The position numbers and the translations under genes were made by a program. This document shows positions 28,693-37,862 of a DNA stretch of 64,000 nucleotides, one piece after another (the stretch's first letter is position 1; each line of letters opens with the position of its first letter). The notes beneath the pieces were generated by a model. The model saw only the letters and a program-made list of their open reading frames with translations. It did no database searches and had not been told where the DNA came from. This DNA comes from Streptomonospora sp. PA3 (GTDB lineage Bacteria; Actinomycetota; Actinomycetes; Streptosporangiales; Streptosporangiaceae), in NCBI RefSeq assembly GCF_009728995.1, contig NZ_VTZW01000003.1, forward strand, positions 96,319 to 160,318, in the 5' to 3' direction.

Positions 28693-29316
28693 TTGACTGT
28701 GGACAAAGCGCAGAAACCCGTCCGGATCTCCCACCGCGGAGCGGCCACGCGCAGCGCCCTGCTCAGCGCCGCCGCGCACGTGTTCCGGACGGTGGGCTTC
28801 GCCCGGGCGGGGGTCAGCGAGGTCGTCGAGTACGCCGGAGCCAGCGTCGGCAGCCTCTACCACCACTTCACCGGCAAGGCCGACCTGTACATGGCGCTGT
28901 ACGAGGAGTACCAGCAGCGCCAGCAGGAGCGCACCCACCAGGCGGTCTCCCGCGCCCGCGCGCAGGGCGAGACCGACCCGACGCGGCTGATGTACATCGC
29001 GGCGCGCGCCTACCTGGACGGCTCGATCGAGGAGCGCGACACCACCCTGCTGTTCTTCTCCGGAGACGGCCCGCCCGGGTTCGAGTCGCAGTTGCGCGAG
29101 CGGCTGCGCGAGTGGACCGACCGCAACGTGGCGCTGTTCCGCAAGGCCGACGAGCCGGTGGACGAGGCCCTGCTCATGGTCGTCAGCGGGGCGATGCTGG
29201 TCGCGGTCACCGAGGTGGTGCGCCGCAGCGACGCCGACGCCCGGCGCCTGGCCGATGACATCACCTCCCTGCTGTCGCGGCTGGAGCCGCGGGAGAGGCG
29301 GGAGCGGGCGGGCTGA
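28693..29316 (+). CDS. TetR family transcriptional regulator
   Basis: 207 residues if TTG 28693 is the start; GTG 28699 is the alternative and the ribosome site (AAAGGACGG, about 12 bases before) does not decide. The N-terminal helix-turn-helix spans about 14-62: RSALLSAAAHVFRTVGFARAGVSEVVEYAGASVGSLYHHFTGKADLY. The C-terminal ligand domain is not family-specific. It is divergent from glpX and could regulate itself, but control of glpX is only positional. No obvious perfect operator palindrome was found. Confidence 0.88.
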   Translation: MTVDKAQKPVRISHRGAATRSALLSAAAHVFRTVGFARAGVSEVVEYAGASVGSLYHHFTGKADLYMALYEEYQQRQQERTHQAVSRARAQGETDPTRLMYIAARAYLDGSIEERDTTLLFFSGDGPPGFESQLRERLREWTDRNVALFRKADEPVDEALLMVVSGAMLVAVTEVVRRSDADARRLADDITSLLSRLEPRERRERAG

Positions 29317-29721
29317 GCCGCGATCGCCCTCCCGGGCACAGCCGCGGGGCGGCCGATCGCAGGCCGCGGAATCCGCGGGCAGGCGTGCACAGCCGAATCG
29401 CCGTTCCAGCCAAGCCGGAATACGATCGCGGGGTTGCGCGACGTGCCGCGGATCCGGCGCCGGACGCGGCGGCCGTCCGATCCCGCGCATCGGGCATTCA
29501 CCGAATCCACCCGCTCTGAACTGGTATGATGCGGTCGCTGTCGATTCTTGGAGAAATCGGGAAACGGGGACCGGGCAGCCGAACCGGCGCATCCGCCGAT
29601 ACTCCCGCCGTATTCTCCGCGGTTTCCGCCGCCGTTTAGGCGCTCTTGAGATCGGGCGGGGTATGCCGGTGTTCCCAGCCATTCGATAAAGGTCGTACAC
29701 AGCACAGGGAGTCGGCAGCAG
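29317..29721. other. Intergenic stretch, no gene seen
   Basis: About 405 bases of noticeably lower GC than the surroundings (29520-29720 particularly). Frames are not protein-like. It should carry the promoter of the Ala-rich protein gene; a GGGTAT word near 29658 resembles a stress-sigma -10, but the nearest GTTT is 21 bases before it, too far for a standard promoter. Confidence 0.35.
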
Positions 29722-30081
29722 ATGCTTGAGGAGATCATCGACCGCATCAAGGGCATGTTCCAGGGCGCCGCGGAATCGGCGGCCGAGGGCGCCGCCACCG
29801 CCGCGCAGGACGCCGGCGGTGCCGTCACCGGGGCGGCCGGAGAGTTCACCGGAGCGGCCGAGGGCGCCGCCGCAGATGCGGGCGCGGCGGCCGAGCAGGC
29901 GGGAGGTGCGGCCGGGGACGCGGCCTCCGAGACCTCCGAGGGCCTCCAGCAGGCGCAGGAGACCGCGACCGGGGTAGGCGACCAGGCCGGCGGCCTCCAG
30001 GACACCGCCCAGGAATCGGCGCAGGGCATCCAGCAGAACACGCAGGAGGCGGCCGCCGAGCAGTTCCCGCAGGAGCGCTGA
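29722..30081 (+). CDS. Ala/Gly/Gln-rich hydrophilic LEA-like protein
   Basis: 119 residues from ATG 29722, with GGGAG 11 bases upstream. After LEEIIDRIKGMFQG, an amphipathic helix, the protein is a repetitive run of A, G, E, Q, T and D with no Cys or Trp and no membrane segment (GAAEGAAADAGAAAEQAGGAAGD...). Imperfect 11-residue periodicity is suggested. This composition resembles late embryogenesis abundant or CsbD-like stress proteins, which protect against drying. I do not assign a family. It is convergent with ispH, separated by repeat copy 2. Confidence 0.6.
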   Translation: MLEEIIDRIKGMFQGAAESAAEGAATAAQDAGGAVTGAAGEFTGAAEGAAADAGAAAEQAGGAAGDAASETSEGLQQAQETATGVGDQAGGLQDTAQESAQGIQQNTQEAAAEQFPQER

Positions 30082-30136
30082 CCCCGCCCCGCCGGCACCC
30101 GGCGAACCCGCGCCCGGTCACCGGCTGCCGCCGCGG

Positions 30137-30675
30137 CTACGTCTTGTTTAGGGACCGGTCACCACAGAGGTTGCGGCAATGGGGCTGTGCTGCGCGAATC
30201 CCACCCGTCACCCGCCGCCGCCCCTAACGGAGGCGCTGACGCGCCGCGAGTTCATCGTGCCCGTCACCCGCCGCCGCCCCTAACGGAGGCGCTGCGCACC
30301 ACGAGCCCATCGTGCCCGTCACCCGCCACCGCCCCTAACGGAGGCGCTGCGCGCCACGTACTTGTTCTGCGCCGGCTTGCCGCCGAGCGCACGGTGCACC
30401 TTTGCGCCGGAGTCCCGCCACCGGTGGTGCGGCTCTATCCGACAGGTACCGCGTGCGCTCGGCGGCAAGGAAACAAGTGACGCGAAGCGTCTCCGTTGGG
30501 GTGGTGGCGGGCTGACGGGCGGGCACGTGACGCGAAGCGTCTCCGATGGGGCGGTGGCGGGCTGACGGGCGGGCGGGCCGCGCTACGCGAGGCGCACCCA
30601 TTGCCGCAGCCCCGATGGTGGCCGCCCCAGGGGGTGCCCGGTGGGTCCCTGGAAAGCGGCGCCCCCGCCGTTCTC
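30137..30675. repeat. Nested palindromic repeat element, copy 2 (amplified)
   Basis: A 540-base relative of the element at 22557 in the same orientation. Shared parts are the left edge CTACGTC.TGTTTA, TGCGGCAATGGG (30172-30183) with CCCATTGCCGCA (30597-30608), the 18-bp arms (30376-30393 and 30452-30469) and the centre CCACCGGTGG (30418-30427). The left module occurs three times (30204-30238, 30260-30294, 30315-30349; period 55-56) and its reverse-complement counterpart twice on the right (from 30477 and from 30527; period 50). It separates convergent genes and has no credible frame. The right terminal repeat seen in copy 1 is eroded here. Confidence 0.85.
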
Positions 30676-30757
30676 ACCGGCTCGGCAGGTGAGGCGCGAT
30701 GCCGCCGACGCGACGCCCCCTCGCCGGCGGTTCCGCGAGCGCATCGGGCGACGAAGC

Positions 30758-31726
30758 CTAACCCGCGGCCTCCGCGCGCAGGTCGCGGCGCAGTTCCTTG
30801 GGAAGCGAGAACGTGAGGCTCTCCTGCGCGGTCTCGACCTCGTGGACGTCCTCGTAGCCCGAGCGCGCCAACCGGTCCAGCAGTTCCTGGACGAGCAGGT
30901 CGGGTACTGAGGCGCCGCTGGTGACGCCCACGGTCTCGACGCCCTCCAGCCACGACTCCTCCATCAGGGAGGCGTTGTCGATGAGGTGGGCGCCGGTGGC
31001 CCCGGCCTCCAGCGCGACCTCGACCAGCCGCACCGAGTTGGAGGAGTTGTCCGACCCCACCACGATCACCAGATCGCACTCGGCGGCCATCTCCTTCACG
31101 GCGTCCTGCCGGTTGGAGGTGGCGTAGCAGATGTCGTCGCTGGGCGGGTCGAGCAGGTTGGGGAACCGCGAGCGCAGTGCCTCGACGGTGGCGTTGGTCT
31201 CGTCCACCGAGAGCGTGGTCTGCGACAGCCACGAGACGTTGTCGGGGTTGCGCACCTCGACCTTGTCGACCTCGTCGGGGCCGTCGACGATCTGAATGTG
31301 CTCGGGCGCCTCGCCGCTGGTGCCCTCGACCTCCTCGTGGCCCGTGTGGCCGATGAGGATGATGTCGCGGTCCTCGGAGGCGAAGCGCTTGGCCTCCTTG
31401 TGCACCTTGGTCACCAGCGGGCAGGTGGCGTCGATGGTCTTCAGCTGCCGCCGCTCGGCCTCCTCGTGCACCTTCGGCGCGACCCCGTGGGCGGAGAACA
31501 CCACGATTGCGCCCTCGGGGACCTCGGAGGTCTCCTCGACGAAGACGGCGCCGCGCTTCTCCAGCGTGCTGACCACATGGGTGTTGTGCACGATCTGCTT
31601 GCGCACGTAAACGGGCGCGCCGTACTGCTCCAGGGCCTTTTCGACCGTGACGACGGCGCGGTCCACGCCGGCGCAGTAGCCGCGGGGCTTGGCGAGCAGG
31701 ACACGGCGGCGGTTCGTCGCAGTCAT
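30758..31726 (-). CDS. ispH: 4-hydroxy-3-methylbut-2-enyl diphosphate reductase IspH
   Basis: 322 residues. The last enzyme of the MEP isoprenoid pathway, giving IPP and DMAPP from HMBPP. The iron-sulphur ligands are in [24 protein letters not shown] and [23 protein letters not shown] and [11 protein letters not shown] are active-site motifs; VGSDNSSNS binds diphosphate. The ATG lies 6 bases after TAGGAT, so the transcript may be leaderless, although AGGAT also could serve ribosomes. The position near xseA/xseB matches Rv1110 (lytB2). Convergent with the Ala-rich gene across repeat copy 2. Confidence 0.95.
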   Translation of the reverse strand: MTATNRRRVLLAKPRGYCAGVDRAVVTVEKALEQYGAPVYVRKQIVHNTHVVSTLEKRGAVFVEETSEVPEGAIVVFSAHGVAPKVHEEAERRQLKTIDATCPLVTKVHKEAKRFASEDRDIILIGHTGHEEVEGTSGEAPEHIQIVDGPDEVDKVEVRNPDNVSWLSQTTLSVDETNATVEALRSRFPNLLDPPSDDICYATSNRQDAVKEMAAECDLVIVVGSDNSSNSVRLVEVALEAGATGAHLIDNASLMEESWLEGVETVGVTSGASVPDLLVQELLDRLARSGYEDVHEVETAQESLTFSLPKELRRDLRAEAAG

Positions 31727-32137
31727 GCCCCCATCCTAAGGGCCGCTCACCGTGGCGGGTCCGGGGCGGGGCGGTGCCGGACCCGGTGCGGCGGACCGGC
31801 GGGGCTCGCGGCCTGCCCCGTTGCCGTCTGCGCAGGTGGGAGGCCGCCGGCGCGGCCGGGGTCGGCGGGTGCGGACACGGCGGCGGCAGGTGACCCCGGG
31901 ATAACGGTCAGCGCTCGTTTCCGTCGCGACGAGGCGAAACCATTCACATTCGGCGCACTTCCGGCGACGCTTGCTCCTCTATTCTTGATGGACCTGTGAA
32001 ACCCGAGTCCGCCGCGGCGGCGTCATAACACGCGGGACGGGATAGACGAGAAGTCTGCTACGTGTACCGTCCGAGTCGAGCCCGCGGGGCGGCCGCAGCC
32101 CCGCCCTTTGACGAGAGCATCAGGAGCCCCCAGTCTC
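31727..32137. other. Divergent intergenic region, no gene seen
   Basis: About 410 bases between the divergent ispH and the gene at 32138. It should contain both promoters. GGGATAGACG near 32040 contains a possible TAGACG -10. No riboswitch or RNA gene was recognised. Confidence 0.35.
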
Positions 32138-32764
32138 ATGTCGAATCCGTCCATCGCCAGCAAGCTGATGTCCATGGTCAAGGGCATCTTCGGACAGAAG
32201 GAAGAGGCCGCCGACTCCAGTGCGCGGTCCGCGACCGCAGAGCAGAGGACCCAGGCGGGTGCGACCGAGAGCACCACCGCCACGGCCAACGCCACCAAGA
32301 CGGCCGCGCCGGCCGAGGAGAAGGCCCCCGCCGAGGAGCCGGCGTCCGCACCGGCCGCCGACAAGGCCGACACGGCCCCCGCCGAGCAGGCGAGCGACGC
32401 GCCCGCCGCCGAGGACAGCGTCAAGGCGGTCGAGGACGACGACGCCGGCGACCGCTCCCACCTGGTCACCCCCGAGGAGCGGGCCGCCGTCGCCGACGAG
32501 CTCGCCGCCGCCGAGGCCACCACCCAGGAGTCCGACGACTCCGTCCTGGAGGACGTCCGCCGGCAGGCCGCCCCCTCGGCCGAGGAGCTTCCGGTGCCCG
32601 GCTACGACGACCTCTCCCTGCCGTCGATCCGGGCCCGCCTGCGCAAGCTCACCATCGAGCAGGTCCGCGAACTGCGCGCCTACGAGGTCGCCCACGGGGA
32701 GCGCCCGGAGTTCGTCAAGATGTACGACAACCGCATCGCCAAACTGCAGAGCGAGGGCCAGTAG
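32138..32764 (+). CDS. Disordered protein with conserved C-terminal domain
   Basis: 208 residues from ATG 32138, with AGGAG about 12 bases upstream. The N-terminus (NPSIASKLMSMVKGIFGQ) is an amphipathic helix; the middle 110 residues are a disordered A/E/D/T-rich run. The last 60 residues (VPGYDDLSLPSIRARLRKL..EQVRELRAYEVAHGERPEF..MYDNRIAKLQ) are a compact helical domain recurring in actinobacterial proteins, sometimes annotated as lipid-droplet-associated. Position between ispH and xseA fits Rv1109c. I do not assign a function; the amphipathic N-terminus would fit membrane or lipid-surface binding. Confidence 0.75.
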   Translation: MSNPSIASKLMSMVKGIFGQKEEAADSSARSATAEQRTQAGATESTTATANATKTAAPAEEKAPAEEPASAPAADKADTAPAEQASDAPAAEDSVKAVEDDDAGDRSHLVTPEERAAVADELAAAEATTQESDDSVLEDVRRQAAPSAEELPVPGYDDLSLPSIRARLRKLTIEQVRELRAYEVAHGERPEFVKMYDNRIAKLQSEGQ

Positions 32765-32975
32765 GGCAGGCGCCACGCGCCGCGGAAGGCGGCGGCGCGG
32801 CCCGGCGCGGCGCACTCCCAGCGCCTCGCGCCCACAACCGCATGCTCGGCCGACCGGGACCGCTCGCGGCCCCTGCTCTCCGGCTGCCCGCCGACCGGTC
32901 CGGACCCGGCACCGAGGCGGTGGGAGTTCAGGCCGCCGGGGGAGAGCGGTGCGGCTGCCCGTCCGGCAGCCGTGA

Positions 32976-33374
32976 TCAGCCCCGGAGGTCCTCCACCCGC
33001 GCGCCGGCCCCGTCGACGGGGAGGGCGTCCCGCAGCGGACCGCCGCCCGCGCCGTAGCGGCCGCCGGCGGCCCCGGCGAGCACCTGCTGGAGCTCCGCGG
33101 CCAAAGCCGGCTCCTCCTCCATGCGTCTGCGCAGCCGCTCGCGCCACAGCGCCTCCGCCCCGGCGCGCACCGCAGGCCTGTCGGTATCGGACGCCGCCGC
33201 GATGTCGACGCGGGAGCGCTCCAGCTCCTCGGCCGCCCGCTCCGGTCCGCCGTTCGCGCCCCGGCCCAGCAGCCCGGCCAGCCGGTCGCGCAGCGCGGCC
33301 CAGCCGTCGGCGGTCATGGCCTGCACCACGGCGGTGGCGGCCGAGGCGGCCAGGGCGGCGATCTGCTCGTGCAC
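32976..33374 (-). CDS. Hypothetical small helical protein
   Basis: 132 residues from GTG 33374, with TTGGAG 8 bases upstream. The beginning (EQIAALAASAATAVVQAMTADGWAALRDRLAGLLGR) looks like a short actinobacterial family with AVVQAM..D.W conserved at the N-terminus; the rest is Ala/Arg/Glu-rich helix and a disordered tail. No membrane segment or enzyme motif is evident. It is divergent from the patatin-like gene at 33654. Function unknown. Confidence 0.65.
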   Translation of the reverse strand: MHEQIAALAASAATAVVQAMTADGWAALRDRLAGLLGRGANGGPERAAEELERSRVDIAAASDTDRPAVRAGAEALWRERLRRRMEEEPALAAELQQVLAGAAGGRYGAGGGPLRDALPVDGAGARVEDLRG

Positions 33375-33653
33375 AGCGGCTCCAAGACTGAGGCGGCTAC
33401 AGCAAGCACACTAGACAAGCCCGCGCAAGGCCGGAAAGCCCGTGCGGCACGGGCAACGCGTATCGGCGGCGTGCCGGTCGGCGTCGCGCCCGCGCACCCG
33501 CAGGGCCGGAGGTGCAAACCCTCCCGGGCTGGCCGCACTCGGCCATGCGCGCGGCCGGAAAGCCGCGCCGGCCCGGGGGTCCGGCGCCCCGGGCATGGCG
33601 GCACCGCGCAACGGCTGAGAGAGTGGCGGCATCGGATTGCGGAAGGGGGCTGA

Positions 33654-34493
33654 GTGGGTCGCGCACTGGTATTGGGCGGCGGAGGCATCACCGGAATCGC
33701 CTGGGAACTGGGAGTCCTCGCCGGACTCCATGAGGCCGGGATCGACCTCGGCGGCGCCGACACCGTCATCGGAACCTCCGCGGGATCGGTGGTCGGCGCG
33801 CAGATCTCCTCGGGCGCGCCGATCGAGGACCTCTACGAGCGCCAGCTCCGCCCGCCCGAGGCGGAGCGCGCGGCGCGCGTGCACGCCGGCGTCCTCGCCC
33901 GCTGGGCGTGGGCGTTCGTGCGCGAGCGCGACCCGCGCCGGGCGCGCGCCCGCATCGGCCGGATGGCCCACGCACGCTCGGGGAGTTCGCTGACCGAGCG
34001 GCGGCGCGTCATCGCCTCCCGCCTGCCCGCCGCCGAGTGGCCCGGCACCGACCTGCGGATCACCGCGGTCGACGCGCGTACGGGCGAGCGCGCGGTGTTC
34101 GACCGCGCGTCGGGAGTGGCACTGCTCGACGCGGTCACGGCGAGTTGCGCGGTGCCGGGCGTGTGGCCGCCCGCGCTGATCGGCGGCCGCCCCTACATCG
34201 ACGGCGGCGTCCACTCCCTGTGCAACGCCGACCTGGCCGCCGGCAGCGACCGCGTCGTGGTGCTCGCCCCGATCCCCCGCGGCGGAGGGCCGCTCCCCGG
34301 TCCCGCCGACGACCTCGCCGCCCTGGAGGCCTCGGGGGCGCGCACCGCCCTGGTCGCCCCCGGCGCCGACGCCGTCGCGGCCATCGGACCCAACGTCCTC
34401 GACCCCGCCGCCCGCGCCCCATCGGCCCTGGCCGGCCGCCGCCAGGCCCCGGAGGTCGCCGAGCGGATAGCGCAGGTGTGGGACGGGGCGTGA
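33654..34493 (+). CDS. Patatin-like phospholipase
   Basis: 279 residues from GTG 33654, preceded by GAAGGGGG. The glycine-rich oxyanion start GGGGITGIAWELG, the nucleophile elbow GTSAGS (Ser near residue 44) and the catalytic Asp in IDGGVHS (near 185) form a Ser-Asp dyad. No signal peptide is present, so it likely acts on membrane lipids in the cytosol. The 150-180 region ASCAVPGVWPP is typical of the family. It stands alone between divergent and convergent neighbours. Confidence 0.9.
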   Translation: MGRALVLGGGGITGIAWELGVLAGLHEAGIDLGGADTVIGTSAGSVVGAQISSGAPIEDLYERQLRPPEAERAARVHAGVLARWAWAFVRERDPRRARARIGRMAHARSGSSLTERRRVIASRLPAAEWPGTDLRITAVDARTGERAVFDRASGVALLDAVTASCAVPGVWPPALIGGRPYIDGGVHSLCNADLAAGSDRVVVLAPIPRGGGPLPGPADDLAALEASGARTALVAPGADAVAAIGPNVLDPAARAPSALAGRRQAPEVAERIAQVWDGA

Positions 34494-34557
34494 GGCTCCG
34501 GCACAAGCGGCCGGCGCATCCGCGCGGGCTCGCGCCGTCGATCGGTCGGCTAGCGGG

Positions 34558-35325
34558 CTAGAGCAGGACCATCACCGCGAAGGCCAGGACGGCGACGCCG
34601 ACGCCGCCGAGGACCGACGCCGTCACAGAACCGCCGGTCGATCGCCCTCCGGTCCGGCCCGCGGCCATCAGGATGCTCAGCGCCGCGACCACCAGAACCG
34701 CGGAGAACCGGCCGAGCGGGATGAACAGGAAGAACACGTCCCAGGCCAAGGACAGCACCGACAGCAGCGACAGCGCGGCCGACACCATGCCCGCCGCGGT
34801 CAGCCAGCGCGGAAGGACGCCCCTGCGGTGGGCCGACAGGCATGCCGGGCCGAGCAGGACGGCGAGCCACACCACGTGCCCGCTGCCGCCGGTAAGGAAG
34901 TTCAGCTGCCGCAGCGCGCCGACGAGCGCGGGGCTGGAGTCCACCAGCTCGTCCGCCAAGCCGCTCATGATCAGCGATGAGACGGTCCAGAACGCGGCCG
35001 CGAGCACACCGCCGGCCACGGCGGCGTCGGCGGCGCCGCTGGGCCGCTCCTCCCACCGGCGGACCAGCGCCGCCAGGGACATCGCGAACAGCACCAGCAG
35101 CACGGCCGAGGCCACGTTCGCGGCGCTCTGCAGCTTCAGCACGCCGGCGTTGTCGAGGACGAACCGCTGGGTGACGGCGCCCGGCTCGGTCGGCCGCGGC
35201 GGTCCGGCGCCCAGCATTCCCGGGACGGTGATGGCCGCCAGGGTCGCCGCGGCGAACGCGGCGCCGGTCAGCGCGGTGAGGTCGCGTCCGGTGCCGTGCG
35301 CCGCCACCGTTCGTGCGTCGCCCAT
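34558..35325 (-). CDS. Multi-pass membrane protein, unknown
   Basis: 255 residues from ATG 35325, with AGGAGG 8 bases upstream; the frame is open to 35826 but that part is antisense to xseA. About seven hydrophobic segments are visible (for example ALTGAAFAAATLAAITVPG, ANVASAVLLVLFAMSLAAL, SGHVVWLAVLLGPACL, VSAALSLLSVLSLAWDVFFLF, AVLVVAALSILMAAG, GVGVAVLAFAVMVLL). No catalytic motif was recognised. It is divergent from xseA over a gap with a perfect 13-bp hairpin. Confidence 0.75.
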   Translation of the reverse strand: MGDARTVAAHGTGRDLTALTGAAFAAATLAAITVPGMLGAGPPRPTEPGAVTQRFVLDNAGVLKLQSAANVASAVLLVLFAMSLAALVRRWEERPSGAADAAVAGGVLAAAFWTVSSLIMSGLADELVDSSPALVGALRQLNFLTGGSGHVVWLAVLLGPACLSAHRRGVLPRWLTAAGMVSAALSLLSVLSLAWDVFFLFIPLGRFSAVLVVAALSILMAAGRTGGRSTGGSVTASVLGGVGVAVLAFAVMVLL

Positions 35326-35455
35326 GCTCTGCCTCCTGGGTGGGATGCGTCTGTGCGTGCATCCTCCGCCGCCGGCCGCGCCGGCGTCGTCGGGCGGCGG
35401 GAGCAGGCCCCTTACGCAGGCGGGCGCAGGCGGGCGGACGCCCCCGTGCGCAGAC

Positions 35456-35484
35456 GGCCTGCGCGGACGGAGTCCGCGCAGGCC
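35456..35484. other. Perfect hairpin in divergent gap
   Basis: GGCCTGCGCGGAC (35456-35468) and GTCCGCGCAGGCC (35472-35484), a perfect 13-bp stem with a 3-base loop, lie between the divergent membrane-protein gene and xseA. A terminator is not expected here. It may be a leader structure for one of the genes or a protein-binding palindrome. Confidence 0.5.
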
Positions 35485-35569
35485 GGCGGACCGCCGGTGT
35501 TCCGGGCCGAGGCGGCCTCCGCGGCGTGCGGGAACGGTTCTGTCGGCGGCCTGATCTAGGCTCGCAGCC

Positions 35570-36808
35570 ATGGGTATGGAGAGCTCGGCCGAGTCCCCGC
35601 AGCCCGTCCGCGTCGTGATGCAGGCGGTCGGCGGGTGGATCGGGCGGCTGGGCAAGATCTGGGTCGAGGGCCAGGTCGCCGAGATGAGCAGGCGTGGCGG
35701 CACCGTGTTCATGACCCTGCGCGACCCCGTGGCCAACGTGTCGGCGCGTGTGGTCTGCCCCGTGCGGGTACTGGAGGCGGTCGCCCCGGTGCCCGAGGCC
35801 GGCGCCCGACTCGTGGTGCACGCCAAGCCCGACTTCTACGTCGCGCGCGGCACGTTCTCGCTGCTCGCACTGGAGATCCGGCACATCGGCCTGGGCGAGC
35901 TGCTGGCGCGGCTGGAGCGGCTGCGGGCCACCCTCGCCGCCGAGGGCCTGTTCGCCGACAACCGCAAGCGCCCCCTGCCGTTCCTGCCCGGCACAGTCGG
36001 GCTGATCTGCGGGCGCCAGTCGGCCGCCGAGCGCGACGTGCTGGAGAACGGCCGCCGCAGGTGGCCCGCTGTGCGCTTCGAGGTGCGCGAGGTCGCCGTC
36101 CAGGGCGACCGCGCGGTCGGCGAGGTCCTCAACGCCCTCAAGGAGCTCGACGCCCACCCCGAGGTCGACGTCATCATCATCGCGCGCGGCGGCGGGTCGC
36201 TGGAGGACCTGCTGCCCTTCTCCGACGAAGCCCTCGTGCGCGCCGTCTCCGCCACGCGCACCCCCGTTGTCAGCGCCATCGGCCACGAGCAGGACAGCCC
36301 GCTGCTCGACCTGGTCGCCGACGTCCGCGCCTCCACACCCACCGACGCCGCCAAGAAGACCGTTCCCGACGTCGGCGAGCAGCTCCAGCTCATCCGGCAG
36401 CTGCGCGACCGCGGCAGGCGGGTGCTGACCGGCGGCATCGAGCGCGAACGCTCCTGGCTGGCCGGCATGCGCTCGCGGCCGGTGCTGGCCAGTCCGCTGC
36501 GCGAAATGGACCGGCTCACCGAGCAGGTCACCGGGCTGCGCGACCGCGCCCGGCGGTGCATGAGAGCGGTCCTGGACCGCGCCGGCGACGACCTCGCCCA
36601 CACCCGCGCCCGGCTGCACGCGCTCTCGCCCGCAACCACCCTGGCGCGCGGCTACGCCATCGTGCAGCGGCCCGACGGGGCCGTGGTGCGCTCGGCCGGC
36701 GACGTCGAGCGCGGCGACCCGCTGCGGGTGCGCTTGGCCGAGGACAGCATCACCGTGACCGTCGACGGCGCCGATCCCGGCGACGCCGACCCCGACACCG
36801 GCGGGTGA
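35570..36808 (+). CDS. xseA: Exodeoxyribonuclease VII large subunit
   Basis: 412 residues from ATG 35570 (ATG 35576 is an alternative). XseA carries the catalytic part of the ExoVII complex, which degrades single-stranded DNA. An OB-fold occupies about 10-105 ([23 protein letters not shown]), followed by the exonuclease domain with [42 protein letters not shown] and [30 protein letters not shown], then a long helical stalk and [14 protein letters not shown] near the C-terminus. All are ExoVII hallmarks. xseB follows after 83 bases, and the pair match Rv1108c/Rv1107c. Confidence 0.95.
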   Translation: MGMESSAESPQPVRVVMQAVGGWIGRLGKIWVEGQVAEMSRRGGTVFMTLRDPVANVSARVVCPVRVLEAVAPVPEAGARLVVHAKPDFYVARGTFSLLALEIRHIGLGELLARLERLRATLAAEGLFADNRKRPLPFLPGTVGLICGRQSAAERDVLENGRRRWPAVRFEVREVAVQGDRAVGEVLNALKELDAHPEVDVIIIARGGGSLEDLLPFSDEALVRAVSATRTPVVSAIGHEQDSPLLDLVADVRASTPTDAAKKTVPDVGEQLQLIRQLRDRGRRVLTGGIERERSWLAGMRSRPVLASPLREMDRLTEQVTGLRDRARRCMRAVLDRAGDDLAHTRARLHALSPATTLARGYAIVQRPDGAVVRSAGDVERGDPLRVRLAEDSITVTVDGADPGDADPDTGG

Positions 36809-36891
36809 GCCGTCCGGCGCGCCCAGCGCCGCGACCGACCACGACCGCCACCGACCACCGGACCACCGGCGACGAGCAGGAGGGCAGCGCA

Positions 36892-37215
36892 GTGGCCGCC
36901 AAGAACAGCACAGGCAACGGCAGCGCGAAGAACGGCGGTGCGCAGGAGACCGGGGAGGCTCCCGGCAACGGCGCGGCTGCCGAGGGCGCCGAGCCCGAGA
37001 TGAGCTACGAGGAGGCACGCGACGAACTCGACTCCGTCGTCCGCAGGCTTGAGGCGGGCGGGCTGACGCTGAAGGAGTCGCTGGCGCTGTGGGAGCGCGG
37101 CGAGCGCCTCGCCGCCACCTGCGAGCAGTGGCTCGAGGGCGCCCGCGCCAAGCTCGCCGTGGCGATGGAGGAGCGCAGCGACAACGGCGGCTCCGACGAG
37201 GAGGCCCCCTTCTGA
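36892..37215 (+). CDS. xseB: Exodeoxyribonuclease VII small subunit
   Basis: 107 residues from GTG 36892, with AGGAGGG about 8 bases upstream. The conserved helical hairpin spans about 37-95: MSYEEARDELDSVVRRLEAGGLTLKESLALWERGERLAATCEQWLEGAR. The N-terminal 35 residues are a disordered Asn/Gly/Ala tail, longer than in typical 70-80 residue XseB proteins. Several copies bind each XseA subunit. Operon partner of xseA. Confidence 0.95.
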   Translation: MAAKNSTGNGSAKNGGAQETGEAPGNGAAAEGAEPEMSYEEARDELDSVVRRLEAGGLTLKESLALWERGERLAATCEQWLEGARAKLAVAMEERSDNGGSDEEAPF

Positions 37216-37293
37216 TCCGCAACCGTCAGGCGGTGGCCCCTCGGCAGCACCGCGGCCGTGCGCAGGCAGGGCTCCGGCGCGGCGGAGGGCCGC

Positions 37294-37830
37294 CTACGCG
37301 CCGGGCGGGGTGCGGGGGCGGCGCCCGTTGAGTTCGTCGCTGAAGGCGCGGATGTTGCCGGGCAGGCCGCGAAAGACGGTGATCACCAGGACCAGGGCCG
37401 TTCCCAGGAACAGCGACGGTGCGGCGTCGGCCAGGCGGGTGGCCATGCCGATGGCCACCGCCCGCGCGAACCCGGTCTCGCCCAGCGTCAGCGCCGCCTC
37501 GGCGCCGAGCGCGGCGAGGAAGTAGGCCAGCGGCGGGCTCACGGTCAGCGACAGCAGGTCGGTGGGGCGCACGAGCAGCGCCGCCACCACGCACGCCCCG
37601 GCGAACCCCGCTCCGCTGACGCCCGGCGCCCCGGCCACGTCGCCGATGAGCGTCGAGACCAGGCTGAAGGCGCAGATCAGCAGAACGCCCCCGCGCCCGG
37701 TGAGGCGCACGCCGCCGACCGCGGCTCCGCCCGCGGGCGGCGGGGGATCGGTGCGGGGCACGGCGCCCTGCGGCCGCCGCTGTGGCGAAGGCGGCGCGTC
37801 GTCCACGCGCTCCGGCTTGCGCGTCACCAT
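37294..37830 (-). CDS. DUF6542 membrane protein
   Basis: 178 residues from ATG 37830, with GGAG 9 bases upstream; the frame extends to 37857. A Pro/Arg-rich cytosolic head (about 1-40) precedes RLTGRGGVLLICAFSLVSTLIGD and three or four membrane segments (ALLVRPTDLLSLTVSPPLAYFLAAL, APSLFLGTALVLVITVFRGL). It matches DUF6542 (Rv1111c position near xseAB and ychF). Function unknown. Convergent with xseB and 32 bases after the start of the next upstream gene block on the same strand (rmuC stop at 37863). Confidence 0.78.
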   Translation of the reverse strand: MVTRKPERVDDAPPSPQRRPQGAVPRTDPPPPAGGAAVGGVRLTGRGGVLLICAFSLVSTLIGDVAGAPGVSGAGFAGACVVAALLVRPTDLLSLTVSPPLAYFLAALGAEAALTLGETGFARAVAIGMATRLADAAPSLFLGTALVLVITVFRGLPGNIRAFSDELNGRRPRTPPGA

Positions 37831-37862
37831 TCCGGCACGCTCCTTCGTATGACCCACGGTGA

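Noticed and set aside
29630..29665. Stress-sigma promoter (GTTT/GGGTAT) before the LEA-like gene
   Set aside because: The spacing of 21 bases is outside the usual range.
30204..30349. CRISPR-like array of three 35-base units
   Set aside because: Intervening segments resemble each other, units are part of a palindrome with inverted partners, and no cas genes are present.
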